A DNA stretch of 64,000 nucleotides from Clostridia bacterium. Its GTDB lineage: Bacteria; Bacillota; Clostridia; UBA1381; UBA9506. Within the stretch, counting starts at the first letter, position 1. The number at the start of each line of letters is the position of its first letter. The stretch is from contig JAFQAZ010000001.1 in the NCBI GenBank assembly GCA_017416855.1, positions 62,001 through 126,000 of the forward strand, read 5' to 3'. The notes below the pieces were generated by a model. That model saw only the letters and a list, made by a program, of their open reading frames with translations, had not been told where the DNA came from and ran no database searches. Positions 45,815-55,252 of the stretch are shown one piece after another. A program made the position numbers and the translations under genes.

Positions 45815-45851
45815 GAATGAACGCATACCTTGTTATGGTATGCGTTCATTC
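45815..45851 (+). other. 15-bp hairpin between the beta-helix gene and yesN-type gene
   Basis: GAATGAACGCATACC at 45815-45829 pairs perfectly with 45837-45851. No T-run follows. It may partially uncouple the regulator genes from the surface-protein genes. Confidence 0.6.
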
Positions 45852-45888
45852 CACAAAATTACTTATTTTATGCTGAGGAGGGAGAAAA

Positions 45889-46965
45889 ATGAGCTATAAG
45901 GTTCTGATTGTGGATGATGAGATAACCATTTGTCGCGGTTTGGAAAAATATATCAGCAAGTTTTTCTGTGAGTTCAGCGTAATTGCCACCTTAAACAGCG
46001 GGGAAGAAGCGATGGACTATATTCGGTCTCACGAGGTGGATTTAGTGCTTAGTGACATCAAAATGCTGGGTGTTTCCGGTCTTGATCTGGCTAAAATGAT
46101 TTATGAGGAATATCCGCATATACAAGTTATTTTAATCAGTGGCTATTCAAATTTTGATTATGCCAAACAGGCTATTCAGTATCATGTGGTGGATTATCTG
46201 ACAAAACCTATTAATTTTCAGGAACTTAAGATGCGCCTGGAGGAAACGATTAAGCGCTTTAAAAGCACAGAAAACAATAAAAAAGCCCATGAGAAAATGG
46301 ATTTTGTTAAAACTGTGTTTAATTGTGGCAATATGTTACTGAAAGGCCTTTTAAATGGTGATATGTCTTTGGTTACGGAAGGTATTGAAGCAATGACAGC
46401 ATTTTCGCCAACTCTTGAATACACAGAAGAAGATAAAGCACATTTATGTAATTTGTGTGATGTGATTTTGCAGAGTTTAGAACAGAATAATATACAAATC
46501 GACAAGAACTACGGTCTTGGTTATTTTCAGGAACGGTTAAACAGGATAAAGACCAATAAAGAAGTCCGTGAGTTTTTAATGGCCTATTTTAATCAGCTGG
46601 CGGATAACAATATTAACCTGGAAGAAGAACGGGATAAAATGATTATCTTCCGTGCCAAGCGCTTTATTGAACGAAATTATTCCAAAGAAATTTCTGCCGG
46701 CGATGTGGCAGAATATGTAGGCATCAGCACTGCGTATTTCAGCCGCTTGTTCCACAAGGTTTTACATCAGACCTTTGTGGATTATGTCACCAATTTACGA
46801 ATAACACAATCTGAAAAACTTTTAAAGGAAAGCAACTATAAAATTATTGAAATAAGTGAAATGGTTGGATTCAGAAGCAATACCTATTTCAATTCGCTGT
46901 TTAAAAAGAAAACAGGTATGACACCAATTGAATATCGTAAGTATTTTAAGGATAGCGAGGTGTAA
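45889..46965 (+). CDS. yesN: Response regulator with AraC-type DNA-binding domain, YesN family
   Basis: The 358-residue protein has a receiver domain (1-120) with phosphoacceptor D56 (LVLSDIKM) and the KP pair (DYLTKPINF), a middle helical region, and a C-terminal AraC/HTH_18 domain (about 255-355: EISAGDVAEYVGISTAYFSRLFHKV and MVGFRSNTYFNSLFKKKTGMTPIEYRK). It probably activates the locus through direct repeats such as those at 22691. It is followed after 7 bases by its cognate kinase gene. Confidence 0.93.
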   Translation: MSYKVLIVDDEITICRGLEKYISKFFCEFSVIATLNSGEEAMDYIRSHEVDLVLSDIKMLGVSGLDLAKMIYEEYPHIQVILISGYSNFDYAKQAIQYHVVDYLTKPINFQELKMRLEETIKRFKSTENNKKAHEKMDFVKTVFNCGNMLLKGLLNGDMSLVTEGIEAMTAFSPTLEYTEEDKAHLCNLCDVILQSLEQNNIQIDKNYGLGYFQERLNRIKTNKEVREFLMAYFNQLADNNINLEEERDKMIIFRAKRFIERNYSKEISAGDVAEYVGISTAYFSRLFHKVLHQTFVDYVTNLRITQSEKLLKESNYKIIEISEMVGFRSNTYFNSLFKKKTGMTPIEYRKYFKDSEV

Positions 46966-46972
46966 TGGTGTT

Positions 46973-48742
46973 ATGACGATGAAAAAGGGATTTTTATTTC
47001 AGGTTGAAAATCAACGGTTTAACAATTTGTTTTTTCGAAACTTTTTTACGTCTATTCTCATTTCTTTGCTGTTGACCACCTTGTTTGGTGGCTATATTTA
47101 TTACACCGATAGTCGGGAATTTCGTGAAAAAATTCATGATAGAAGAGAAGAATCCCTCCTATATGTTAAAAATGTAATCGACGATACCATTTTAAGCATG
47201 GATAAAATTGCTATCAATACCAGAATGCAGCCAAATGTAGAAAAATTTATTTTAAGTGGCGATACAGATAAAGAGACTCTTAGTGATATACGCGGGTATA
47301 TCAAGAATTATACGGCGATTTATCGTTATATTGATTCGTTTTATATTTATACCGAACAGACGAAAGAGGTTTTTGACAGTAGCAATGAACGGCTTAATAC
47401 TCTGCCTATGGAGGAGTTCAGCAATCAGAGATGGTATGAAGCATATCTGAATATGGATTGTAATTCTGTGCGGATTTTTGAACATCAGGAAAGCAGAAAT
47501 GAGCCGTATTTAATTACGATTGTCCGTCCCTTTAGTGCGAATCGTAAAGATAAGTTGGGGGCTGTGGTCATTAACCTGAATGCATTGGACCTGGCGAAAT
47601 TATTAAAGCACGACAACACAAAGCAGAATCTCTTTTTGCTTGCCGGAGACGGGCACATTATTTTAAGTCGCGATGCTTTGTTGGTTTTTAAAAATGTGAA
47701 CGATGATGAAAACTATAAAAACCTCTTGCAACCGGAAGAAACAAAAATGAAATCAGCTAAAATTAAAGGTGAAAATGCCTATATCACCATTGTAAACTCT
47801 GCTTATAATGACTGGAAATATGTGATATATGATTTTCAGAATGAGTATAAAATGGAGTGGACATCCTTCTTCTGGCAGCTTATGGAGGTTTGTTTTATAT
47901 TCTTTGCAGTTTCATTATTTGTTACCTATATGCTCACAATGAGAAACTACAAACCGTTAAAGAACATTATGACATTTATTGATAAAACAAATGATGAACC
48001 GGAAGAAGCAGCGCATCAAAAAGGAAATCAATATGCCAATAAACTGGCGTCTATTATTTTGAACAGTAACGGAAAAAATGATGAGGAAATTATTCATCAG
48101 TTCATTGGTTATAACAAAGCACAGATTATGGCTCTTCATTCGCAGATTAAGGCACATTTTCTATACAATATGCTATCCACCATTCAATGGCGTGCCTTTG
48201 AGATGACAGAAACGGAAAATGATGTTTCCGTTATGATTTATAAACTGGGTGAATTTTTAAAGACCAGTATGGAAATCAATGCGTCTATTGTCAGCGTTGA
48301 GGAAGAATTGGTTAATGCCCGGCTGTATGTTGAACTGATGCAGCTTCGCTATGAAGATGTTTTTTGTGTCAATTGGAACGTTGATGAAGCGGTGCACGAT
48401 TATAAAACCATTAACATTTGCTTGCAACCAATCATAGAAAATGCCATTGAACACGGCTTGCGACATAAGAAGGAAAAGGGTATGCTCACGGTGATCGCCA
48501 AACGGAACAAAGGCTTCATTCAGTTTGTTGTGGAAGACGATGGCGTTGGTATGACACAGGAAAAAGAGGCGGAGCTGAATCAAATGCTGGCTCAGGACGG
48601 GGAGTATAGCAGTGAACATGTTGGCTTAATGAATGTTTCCAAACGACTTAGTTTTATGTTTGGCAATAAAAGTTCTATCAGGATAGAAAGCACAGAGGGA
48701 GAAGGTACGAAAGTTGTTATTCGTTTCCCAGAGATGATGTAA
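46973..48742 (+). CDS. yesM: Sensor histidine kinase, YesM family
   Basis: The 589-residue protein has an N-terminal membrane helix (FFTSILISLLLTTLFGGYIYYT), an extracellular Cache-like sensor, a second helix (MEVCFIFFAVSLFVTYML), and a cytoplasmic kinase. The phospho-histidine is H395 in the motif IKAHFLYNMLSTI; most relatives have NPHFLYN, so the A for P and K for N changes are notable. The ATP-binding part shows QPIIENAIEHGL, DDGVGM and HVGLMNVSKRL. It probably senses a sugar or loaded binding protein. ATG 46973 is chosen; the ATG at 46979 is an alternative. Confidence 0.92.
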   Translation: MTMKKGFLFQVENQRFNNLFFRNFFTSILISLLLTTLFGGYIYYTDSREFREKIHDRREESLLYVKNVIDDTILSMDKIAINTRMQPNVEKFILSGDTDKETLSDIRGYIKNYTAIYRYIDSFYIYTEQTKEVFDSSNERLNTLPMEEFSNQRWYEAYLNMDCNSVRIFEHQESRNEPYLITIVRPFSANRKDKLGAVVINLNALDLAKLLKHDNTKQNLFLLAGDGHIILSRDALLVFKNVNDDENYKNLLQPEETKMKSAKIKGENAYITIVNSAYNDWKYVIYDFQNEYKMEWTSFFWQLMEVCFIFFAVSLFVTYMLTMRNYKPLKNIMTFIDKTNDEPEEAAHQKGNQYANKLASIILNSNGKNDEEIIHQFIGYNKAQIMALHSQIKAHFLYNMLSTIQWRAFEMTETENDVSVMIYKLGEFLKTSMEINASIVSVEEELVNARLYVELMQLRYEDVFCVNWNVDEAVHDYKTINICLQPIIENAIEHGLRHKKEKGMLTVIAKRNKGFIQFVVEDDGVGMTQEKEAELNQMLAQDGEYSSEHVGLMNVSKRLSFMFGNKSSIRIESTEGEGTKVVIRFPEMM

Positions 48743-48765
48743 CGGAGGAGAAAGAAGAGATTTTT

Positions 48766-50199
48766 ATGAATATAATACCAAGACCACAAGAAATAAAACT
48801 AAAAGAAACAGCATTTTCCTTTGGTGCTCATTTGGATTGTACCTTGTTCTGTGATCACATCGATGAGACGCTTTTAAGCAGACTGTTTCGTGGTTTTACC
48901 CACGCAACAAGTCGATTAGCAGTTGCCCATGGTAAAGAAACTACTTTGAATGCCATCACCTTCGGTGATTATCATGAGCAGGTAATAGAGCTTTCCGGTG
49001 AGGTCGAATATGCTATCCACATAACAGAACAGGGAGCTTGTATAAGGGGGGATAACCGTGTATCCTTATTGCACGGCTACTATACTTTTTTACAAATGAT
49101 CGAAACCGATTCATTAGAGGAGGGCAGAGAACAGTTTTCTGTTCCGTGTGGTGATGTGAAAGACTGGAGTGATGTAGACTTTCGAGGCATTGACCTTTGT
49201 ATCTTTTCAGAAACGCCCCTTTCTTTTTTACAAAAAGCCATTCGCCTTTGCGCTTTTTATAAATTTACCCATGTGGCATTAAACTTTTGGGGAACTCTTA
49301 GATATGATGCGATGGAGGAACTTTCCTGGGAACATGCTTACACCAAAGAGGAAATCCGGCCTGTTATTGAAGAAGCGAGGGCGATGGGTCTGGAAATTAT
49401 CCCTATGCTGAATCATTTAGGTCACGCAGCACAAGCCCGGGATCGTTACGGCAAGCATGTGGTGCTTGATCAGAACCCTAAGTTGGCCCTTTTGTTTGAA
49501 GAAGACGGCTGGACTTGGTGTCTTTCCAATCCTGAAACGCATAAGCTGCTCAGGAAAATGCGGGAAGAATTAATGGAGCTTTGCGGAGAGGGCGAGTATT
49601 TCAGTCTGGGATTTGATGAGGCTTATTCCTTTGCCAGTTGCCCCAAATGCCGGAAGAAAAATAAACAGGAACTGTTTTTACATTACATAAACGGTTTGGC
49701 TGAGGAATTGAAAGAAAAAGGACGTCGGGGTATTATTTGGGGCGATATGTTTTTAGATAAAGAAAAATGGCAGTTGCCCATCTGGGCGACCGGTCGAAAG
49801 GAACACGGCATCTATACCTGTCTGGATAAGCTCAGTCGTGATTTGATTATTGCTGACTGGCAGTATGAAATTAAAGAAGGCATTGCAGAAAGCACAGGCT
49901 TTTTCGTAGAAAATGGCTTCGATACTCTGGTATCTCCCTGGGATACTGTAGAAAATATTGATGTCATGACCAACACTTGCATTGAAAAAAAGGCAAAGGG
50001 CATACTGACTACCACCTGGGATACTCTGCCGGAACGGCTGTGGCTTATTGGTTATGTGGCAGGCAAAGCTTGGAATAGTAGCCATTATTCCACAGAATTG
50101 GATGATATTATGGTGAAATCGGCTGAGGTGTTAAGAAAAACGAGAGAGAACGGCTATACAGGCTATCACAATGCAGGTTGGAAACCCAATGAAGTGTAA
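48766..50199 (+). CDS. GH20-like beta-N-acetylhexosaminidase family protein
   Basis: The 477-residue protein has no signal peptide. An N-terminal GH20b-like domain (about 1-130: NIIPRPQEIKLKE) is followed by a TIM barrel starting VDFRGIDL. The GH20 catalytic pair D284-E285 is visible in LGFDEAYSF, followed by a CPKC motif. GH20 enzymes use the substrate acetamido group, so an N-acetylhexosamine residue is the likely target, though divergent members exist. It lies 23 bases after the kinase gene, at the head of the cytoplasmic enzyme block. Confidence 0.85.
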   Translation: MNIIPRPQEIKLKETAFSFGAHLDCTLFCDHIDETLLSRLFRGFTHATSRLAVAHGKETTLNAITFGDYHEQVIELSGEVEYAIHITEQGACIRGDNRVSLLHGYYTFLQMIETDSLEEGREQFSVPCGDVKDWSDVDFRGIDLCIFSETPLSFLQKAIRLCAFYKFTHVALNFWGTLRYDAMEELSWEHAYTKEEIRPVIEEARAMGLEIIPMLNHLGHAAQARDRYGKHVVLDQNPKLALLFEEDGWTWCLSNPETHKLLRKMREELMELCGEGEYFSLGFDEAYSFASCPKCRKKNKQELFLHYINGLAEELKEKGRRGIIWGDMFLDKEKWQLPIWATGRKEHGIYTCLDKLSRDLIIADWQYEIKEGIAESTGFFVENGFDTLVSPWDTVENIDVMTNTCIEKKAKGILTTTWDTLPERLWLIGYVAGKAWNSSHYSTELDDIMVKSAEVLRKTRENGYTGYHNAGWKPNEV

Positions 50200-50222
50200 T
50201 TTTTATTTTTATAGGAGCAAAC

Positions 50223-51959
50223 ATGAAAGAGAATTTTTTGTTTTTAAAAAAAGTAACGGATAAAACCTTTTGGGAAACAGTTCGCACCAGTCCGAAATAC
50301 CATTTTATTGTAGAAGAATTATTGGAAGCGTATAAACGATATGAGGGAAAGTCCTTGGAGGAACTGCCTTACAGATTGTTTAAACAGTTTTTTGATAACG
50401 GCAACCGGACTAATTTTGAACGGTATTATTTTGACCGCCGTGAGCGAATGAATGTGTGTGCTCTGCTTTCTATGATTTTTCCCGAAGAGGAAGCATATCT
50501 TGAGGAACTGCAGGATGTGTTATGGGCGGTGTGCAATGAGTATAGCTGGGCTTTGCCGGCACATTTGGGGCTTTCTAAAAAAACCGGTGCTTATGATGAA
50601 GAAAACATTAAAAATGAGTTTAACTTAATTGATTTATTTGCTTCGGAAACAGGCTATGCCTTGTCTGAAATCAAAGCTATTTTAGGAGAACGTCTGGATG
50701 ATGATGTAAAAAAACGCATTAGCACAGAGGTGGAGAGAAGAATCATTTCTCCTTTTATGAATGATACATATTTCTGGGAATTTTATCCTGACAACTGGGC
50801 GGCAGTTTGCGCCGGCAGTGTGGGCTGTGCTTTTTTATATGAACGCCCGGACTTGTTCCCTAAAGTAAAAGAACGAATTGATGCCTCCCTCCGTGTTTTC
50901 TTATCCAGTTACAAAGCCGGTGGTGTGTGCGAAGAAGGGGTAACTTATTGGGAGTATGGCTTCGGCTTTTTTGTTGCTTATGCCCAGACTCTCTATGAAC
51001 ACACAGGGGGCAAAGAAGATTTATTTGCCGGGGAGCATGTTAAAAGCATTGCCGAATATGCCAATATTGTTTTCTTAAATGACGGCTATCCTCTCACTTT
51101 CAGCGATGCTTCTATGTTAAAAAATCCGGTGAGTTTTGGTCTTTTAGAGCAACTGAAGGCTTATTATGGGGATGTGATCCTCACCTTGAATAAGGAGAAT
51201 TACAGTGTGATAAGTTCAAGGGCGAGATGGCAGAATCACATTCGTTCCATTGCGTATTTTAACCCTGACAGGGAATATAAGGCAGAAAAACGGGAGGATG
51301 TTATTTTAAAACAGGATGCCGGACTTTTTATTAAACGGAGCAAACTCTATGATATTGCCGTAACGGCCGGCAACAATGATGCACCGCATAATCATAACGA
51401 CTTAGGTTCCTTTATTCTGCGTGTAGGGGAGGACAGAGTGTTTGACGATTTGGGTGCCGGAGAATATACCAAAGCCTATTTTGAGGCAGAAAGCCGTTAT
51501 CAGCATTTGGTCTGCGGCTCCCAAGGGCATAGTGTCCCCATCATTAACGGCTACTGTCAGCCGGCAGGCAAAGAGTACCGTGGCGAAATGACTTATGCAG
51601 AAAATAAACTGACGGTTGACCTTTCCAAGGCTTACAATTGTCCCGGGTTGAATAGCTTTATCCGTAGCTTTGATTTTAAAGAGAAAAGCTTTACCTTGCA
51701 GGATAGTTTCTCCTTCTGCGGTGAAGGCGATGTAACGGAACGGTTTATCACCAAAATCAAGCCGGAGATTACGGCAGAGGGCATTGAGGTTGCCAATGCA
51801 AAACTGACTTATAACAAAAATGATTGGGAGCCTTCTGTTTTGGAGGACGGCTATCGGGATCATTATAATTGCAATTGTGGAGAGGTAACGGTTTATATCC
51901 TCGACTTTAAACCCAGAAAAGAAGACGTAACCCATTTTGAAATGACGATTACGGTGTAA
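50223..51959 (+). CDS. Heparinase II/III-like protein, putative polysaccharide lyase
   Basis: The 578-residue protein has an N-terminal alpha/alpha toroid (about 1-320) and a beta-sandwich half (about 350-578). The family motif HNHND at 389-393 (NDAPHNHNDLGSF) and the GVTYWEYGFGF segment with Y242 and Y245 are in place, matching lyases that cleave uronic-acid-containing glycans. No signal peptide is present, so it would act on imported oligosaccharide. The specific PL family is not resolved. Confidence 0.87.
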   Translation: MKENFLFLKKVTDKTFWETVRTSPKYHFIVEELLEAYKRYEGKSLEELPYRLFKQFFDNGNRTNFERYYFDRRERMNVCALLSMIFPEEEAYLEELQDVLWAVCNEYSWALPAHLGLSKKTGAYDEENIKNEFNLIDLFASETGYALSEIKAILGERLDDDVKKRISTEVERRIISPFMNDTYFWEFYPDNWAAVCAGSVGCAFLYERPDLFPKVKERIDASLRVFLSSYKAGGVCEEGVTYWEYGFGFFVAYAQTLYEHTGGKEDLFAGEHVKSIAEYANIVFLNDGYPLTFSDASMLKNPVSFGLLEQLKAYYGDVILTLNKENYSVISSRARWQNHIRSIAYFNPDREYKAEKREDVILKQDAGLFIKRSKLYDIAVTAGNNDAPHNHNDLGSFILRVGEDRVFDDLGAGEYTKAYFEAESRYQHLVCGSQGHSVPIINGYCQPAGKEYRGEMTYAENKLTVDLSKAYNCPGLNSFIRSFDFKEKSFTLQDSFSFCGEGDVTERFITKIKPEITAEGIEVANAKLTYNKNDWEPSVLEDGYRDHYNCNCGEVTVYILDFKPRKEDVTHFEMTITV

Positions 51960-51973
51960 AACAGGAGGAAAAT

Positions 51974-54253
51974 ATGTATCAGTTTCACAACGATAAAAAA
52001 GAAATTACCATAACAAAATCCAACCCACCTACACCATGGATGAACTATTTATCCAATGGCACTTTTCACACTATGATGAGTCAGGCAGGTGGCGGCGTTG
52101 CATTTTATAAATCGCCCCAAATCTGGCGCATTAACCATTACCGATTTTTCCATCTGCCCACCGACAGAAGCGGATTTTATACTTACATAAAAGATGGCGA
52201 CAGCATGTGGTGCCCCACGGCAGAGCCGGTAAAAGAACGGCCGGATAGCTGGCAGGCAACCCACGGCATGGGCTATACAAGATTTGAGGCAGAAAAAAGC
52301 GGTCTTTCTGTAACGGCCAGGTACTTTGTTGGACCTTATGAAAATTGTTTAATCTGGAATCTCACCTTTAAGTCTAAAACGGACAGGCAGATTACCCTGT
52401 TTCCCTATGTGGAGTTGGGCATGATGGAGTTTATGCGTGAACTCCAGTGGCAGTGCTACAACAAGCATCAGCTTGAATGCTACAATATGGATGATATTTT
52501 AGTGTATGAATATGGTGTGGAGAGTCAGCCAAAGCCAGAGGAAACACCGTTAATTTACTTTGCAGCAAATATGCCTATAGCGGCTTTTGATTGTGACCGT
52601 GATGAATTTATTGGCGGTTACAGAAGTGAAGAGAATCCTCAGCGCGTGGAAAGTGGCCATTGCTCCAATACTACGATGTGTGGTGGCGATCCCTGCTTTG
52701 CCCTGGAAATTCCTGTAGATTTAAAAGCCGGCGAAGAAAAGGTTGTCAATGTCTTTTTAGGTGCGGCTATGACAGAAGCGGATATTAAGAAGTCTGTTGC
52801 TCATTGCCGTGAAGAAGATTTTGTAGAAAAATCCTATCTAGCTTTAGGCGAGCATTGGGCAGAGCATTTGAATAAATTCAAGGTGGAGCTGCCGGATAAA
52901 GATGCGGAAACCATGATTAACATCTGGAATCCCTATCAGGCAGAACGGAACTTCCAGTTCTCGCGTAATATCAGTTACTATGCAACGGGCACCTTCCGTG
53001 GCACCGGTGTCCGCGATACGGCACAGGATATTTTGGCTATGGTTCCCTTTGATTTGCGTCGTGCCAAAGATAAACTGAATCTCTTATTCGGTCAGCAGTA
53101 TCAGGACGGTCACACCAACCATTATTGTTTCCCCAATGAAGGTTGGGAACCCCTGGCCAGAATCCATTCTGATAATCATTTGTGGCTGGTAATGACCACG
53201 TATCACATTGTAATGGAAGAGGGCAATTTAGACTATTTAGACGAAGTGATTCCCTATTATGATGGCGGTGACGCTACTGTTTGGGAGCACATTCAGAAAT
53301 CTATTGATTACACGAAGGAGCATTGCGGTGAGTTCGGTTTCCCCCTGATGCTGGCATCTGACTGGAATGATATGCTCTTTAAGGTTTGCAGAGAGGGCAA
53401 GGGTGAAAGCATCTGGACGGGTATGCAGTTTGGTATGGTGCTCCGCCAGATTGCCGAGCTTGCCCGTTTAAAAGGCGAAAGTGACGAGAAGTTTATTCAG
53501 CTTTATGAAGAGCAGAAGAAGCTGGTGAACGAAGTGGCCTGGGACGGCAAGTGGTTCCGTCGCTGTATCACCGATGAAGGCACTTTCATCGGCTCGGAGA
53601 AAGAGCCCCAGGCAAAAATCTGGCTGAACAGTCAGAGCTGGGCAGTGCTTTCCGGCATGGGTGATGACGATAAACAGGTGCAGGCTATGGATAGTGTACG
53701 GGAATATTTAAATACGGAGATGGGTATTAAAAAGATTCATCCCTCTATGAAGCACTATCCCACCAAAGAAGACCCCTTAAGCTATGAAAAACCGGGTTGC
53801 AGTGAGAATGGCTCTATTTTCTGTCATGCCAACACTTGGGTAATTATTGCGGAGTGCATGCTGGGCCGGGCAGACTATGCTTATGAGTATTACCATCAGC
53901 TATTGCCTATGATTGCACAGAAAAAAGTGGGCGAGTGGCGGTATAAGGCAGAGCCTTATGTATATTCTTCCAATATTTTCGGCCCCGAGAGTGATAAGTT
54001 TGGTCTGGCCAATGTTTCCTGGCTCTCCGGTACAGCGGCCTGGATGTACATTGCGGCTACGCAGTATATGCTGGGCATCAGACCGTGTTGGGAAGGTATT
54101 GAGATTAATCCTTGCCTTGCCAAAGAAATGTTGCCGGCAAAGGTTACCCGTGTGTTCCGTGGTGTGAAGCTTAATATCACCATTCGTGATAATAAAAAAG
54201 TTTTTGTTCCCATTCGTGGTAATGAAGAGAAAATGGATATTATCTTGAAGTGA
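51974..54253 (+). CDS. GH94-like glycoside phosphorylase
   Basis: The 759-residue protein fits the cellobiose/chitobiose phosphorylase family. It has an N-terminal beta-sandwich (about 1-270, MNYLSNGTFHTMMSQAGGG), a helical (alpha/alpha)6 barrel with RDTAQDIL and HSDNHLWLVMT, and the general-acid Asp D463 in ASDWNDML. Phosphorolysis saves ATP by releasing sugar-1-phosphate in the cytoplasm. Its start is 15 bases after the heparinase-like gene. The exact disaccharide cannot be named from motifs. Confidence 0.87.
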   Translation: MYQFHNDKKEITITKSNPPTPWMNYLSNGTFHTMMSQAGGGVAFYKSPQIWRINHYRFFHLPTDRSGFYTYIKDGDSMWCPTAEPVKERPDSWQATHGMGYTRFEAEKSGLSVTARYFVGPYENCLIWNLTFKSKTDRQITLFPYVELGMMEFMRELQWQCYNKHQLECYNMDDILVYEYGVESQPKPEETPLIYFAANMPIAAFDCDRDEFIGGYRSEENPQRVESGHCSNTTMCGGDPCFALEIPVDLKAGEEKVVNVFLGAAMTEADIKKSVAHCREEDFVEKSYLALGEHWAEHLNKFKVELPDKDAETMINIWNPYQAERNFQFSRNISYYATGTFRGTGVRDTAQDILAMVPFDLRRAKDKLNLLFGQQYQDGHTNHYCFPNEGWEPLARIHSDNHLWLVMTTYHIVMEEGNLDYLDEVIPYYDGGDATVWEHIQKSIDYTKEHCGEFGFPLMLASDWNDMLFKVCREGKGESIWTGMQFGMVLRQIAELARLKGESDEKFIQLYEEQKKLVNEVAWDGKWFRRCITDEGTFIGSEKEPQAKIWLNSQSWAVLSGMGDDDKQVQAMDSVREYLNTEMGIKKIHPSMKHYPTKEDPLSYEKPGCSENGSIFCHANTWVIIAECMLGRADYAYEYYHQLLPMIAQKKVGEWRYKAEPYVYSSNIFGPESDKFGLANVSWLSGTAAWMYIAATQYMLGIRPCWEGIEINPCLAKEMLPAKVTRVFRGVKLNITIRDNKKVFVPIRGNEEKMDIILK

Positions 54254-54327
54254 TAGAACAATAAAGGCTACGGTTTTGTTATAAATTGCCTAAAAGATTG
54301 CGTTTCTTGCTTTTTGCTGTTAAAAAA

Positions 54328-54356
54328 TTGACAGTGTTTTAGAAAAAATATATAAT
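54328..54356 (+). promoter_or_regulatory. Consensus sigma-A promoter inside the polysaccharide locus
   Basis: TTGACA (54328-54333) and TATAAT (54351-54356) are perfect consensus boxes with a 17-base spacer, 34 bases before the isomerase gene. So strong a promoter would be constitutive without a repressor; see the palindrome that follows. Confidence 0.9.
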
Positions 54357-54371
54357 GCTTTTAAGAAAGCA
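54356..54371 (+). promoter_or_regulatory. Inverted repeat over the transcription start, possible operator
   Basis: TGCTTT-TAAG-AAAGCA begins at the last base of the -10 box and covers the expected start point. It is well placed for a repressor. No repressor gene is in the window. Confidence 0.5.
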
Positions 54372-54389
54372 AAAAATGAAAGGAAGTTT

Positions 54390-55238
54390 ATGATGGCTTA
54401 CGAAAAAATCAGCGGTTTTTCAGATGAAATTGCAAGTGATATTACCACACAGTTTGAGGTGCTTAATAAACTGGGCATCAAATATTTTGAACCCCGTGGT
54501 GTAAACGGTAAAAGCATTTCAACGTTAACAGAGGAAGAGGCAGTGGAATTAAAAAAGGCTATGGATCAATATGGCATTAAAGCGTCTTCTATTGGTTCTC
54601 CTGTTGGTAAAATCAAATTGAGCGAAGAGTTTGAACCCCATTTTGAAATGTATAAAAGAATTGTGAAAATTGCCAAAATTCTGGATACAAGATATATCAG
54701 AATGTTCAGCTTCTGGCACGATGATGAGAAAGCGCCCTGGACAGAGGAAGAAAGAGCTGAAGTGTTTGCACGCTTAAAGAGAATGATTGCTTATGCCAAA
54801 GAGCAGGATGTGGTTCTTTTGCATGAAAACGAAAAGGCAATTTACGGTGACATTGCCTGCCGTTGTCAGGACTTAATGAAAGAGCTGTATTGTGATAACT
54901 TCAAGGCGGTTTTCGATCCGGCTAACTTTGTTCAGTCTGATCAGGACACCAAAGAAGCCTATGAAATGCTGAAAGATTATATTGCCTATATGCACATTAA
55001 AGATGCCAGATTCGAGGATGGTGTGGTTACACCGGCCGGTATGGGCGATGGCAATGTAAAATTCATTTTAGACTCTATTTTTGCCAATGGTTACGATGGT
55101 TTTTTAAGCTTAGAGCCTCATCTGGGCAGCTTTGTTGGCTTGGGTGGTCTGGAAACCGGTAACTTAATGAAAGACCTGCCTGAAGGCGGCGAAGGTACCT
55201 TCACTCTGGCTTATCAATCATTGGTTGCATTACTGTAA
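54390..55238 (+). CDS. Sugar phosphate isomerase/epimerase-family TIM barrel
   Basis: The 282-residue protein matches the xylose-isomerase-like TIM-barrel family: KISGFSDEIASDITTQFEVLNKLGIKYFEPRG at the start, metal-ligand candidates in VVLLHENEKAIYGD, FDPANF and LSLEPHLG. Members isomerise or epimerise sugars or oxidised sugars with a divalent metal. It opens the second transcription unit and precedes an oxidoreductase, a common pair for converting unusual sugars. ATG 54390 and 54393 are both possible starts. Confidence 0.85.
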   Translation: MMAYEKISGFSDEIASDITTQFEVLNKLGIKYFEPRGVNGKSISTLTEEEAVELKKAMDQYGIKASSIGSPVGKIKLSEEFEPHFEMYKRIVKIAKILDTRYIRMFSFWHDDEKAPWTEEERAEVFARLKRMIAYAKEQDVVLLHENEKAIYGDIACRCQDLMKELYCDNFKAVFDPANFVQSDQDTKEAYEMLKDYIAYMHIKDARFEDGVVTPAGMGDGNVKFILDSIFANGYDGFLSLEPHLGSFVGLGGLETGNLMKDLPEGGEGTFTLAYQSLVALL

Positions 55239-55252
55239 GGAGGATTTATACA

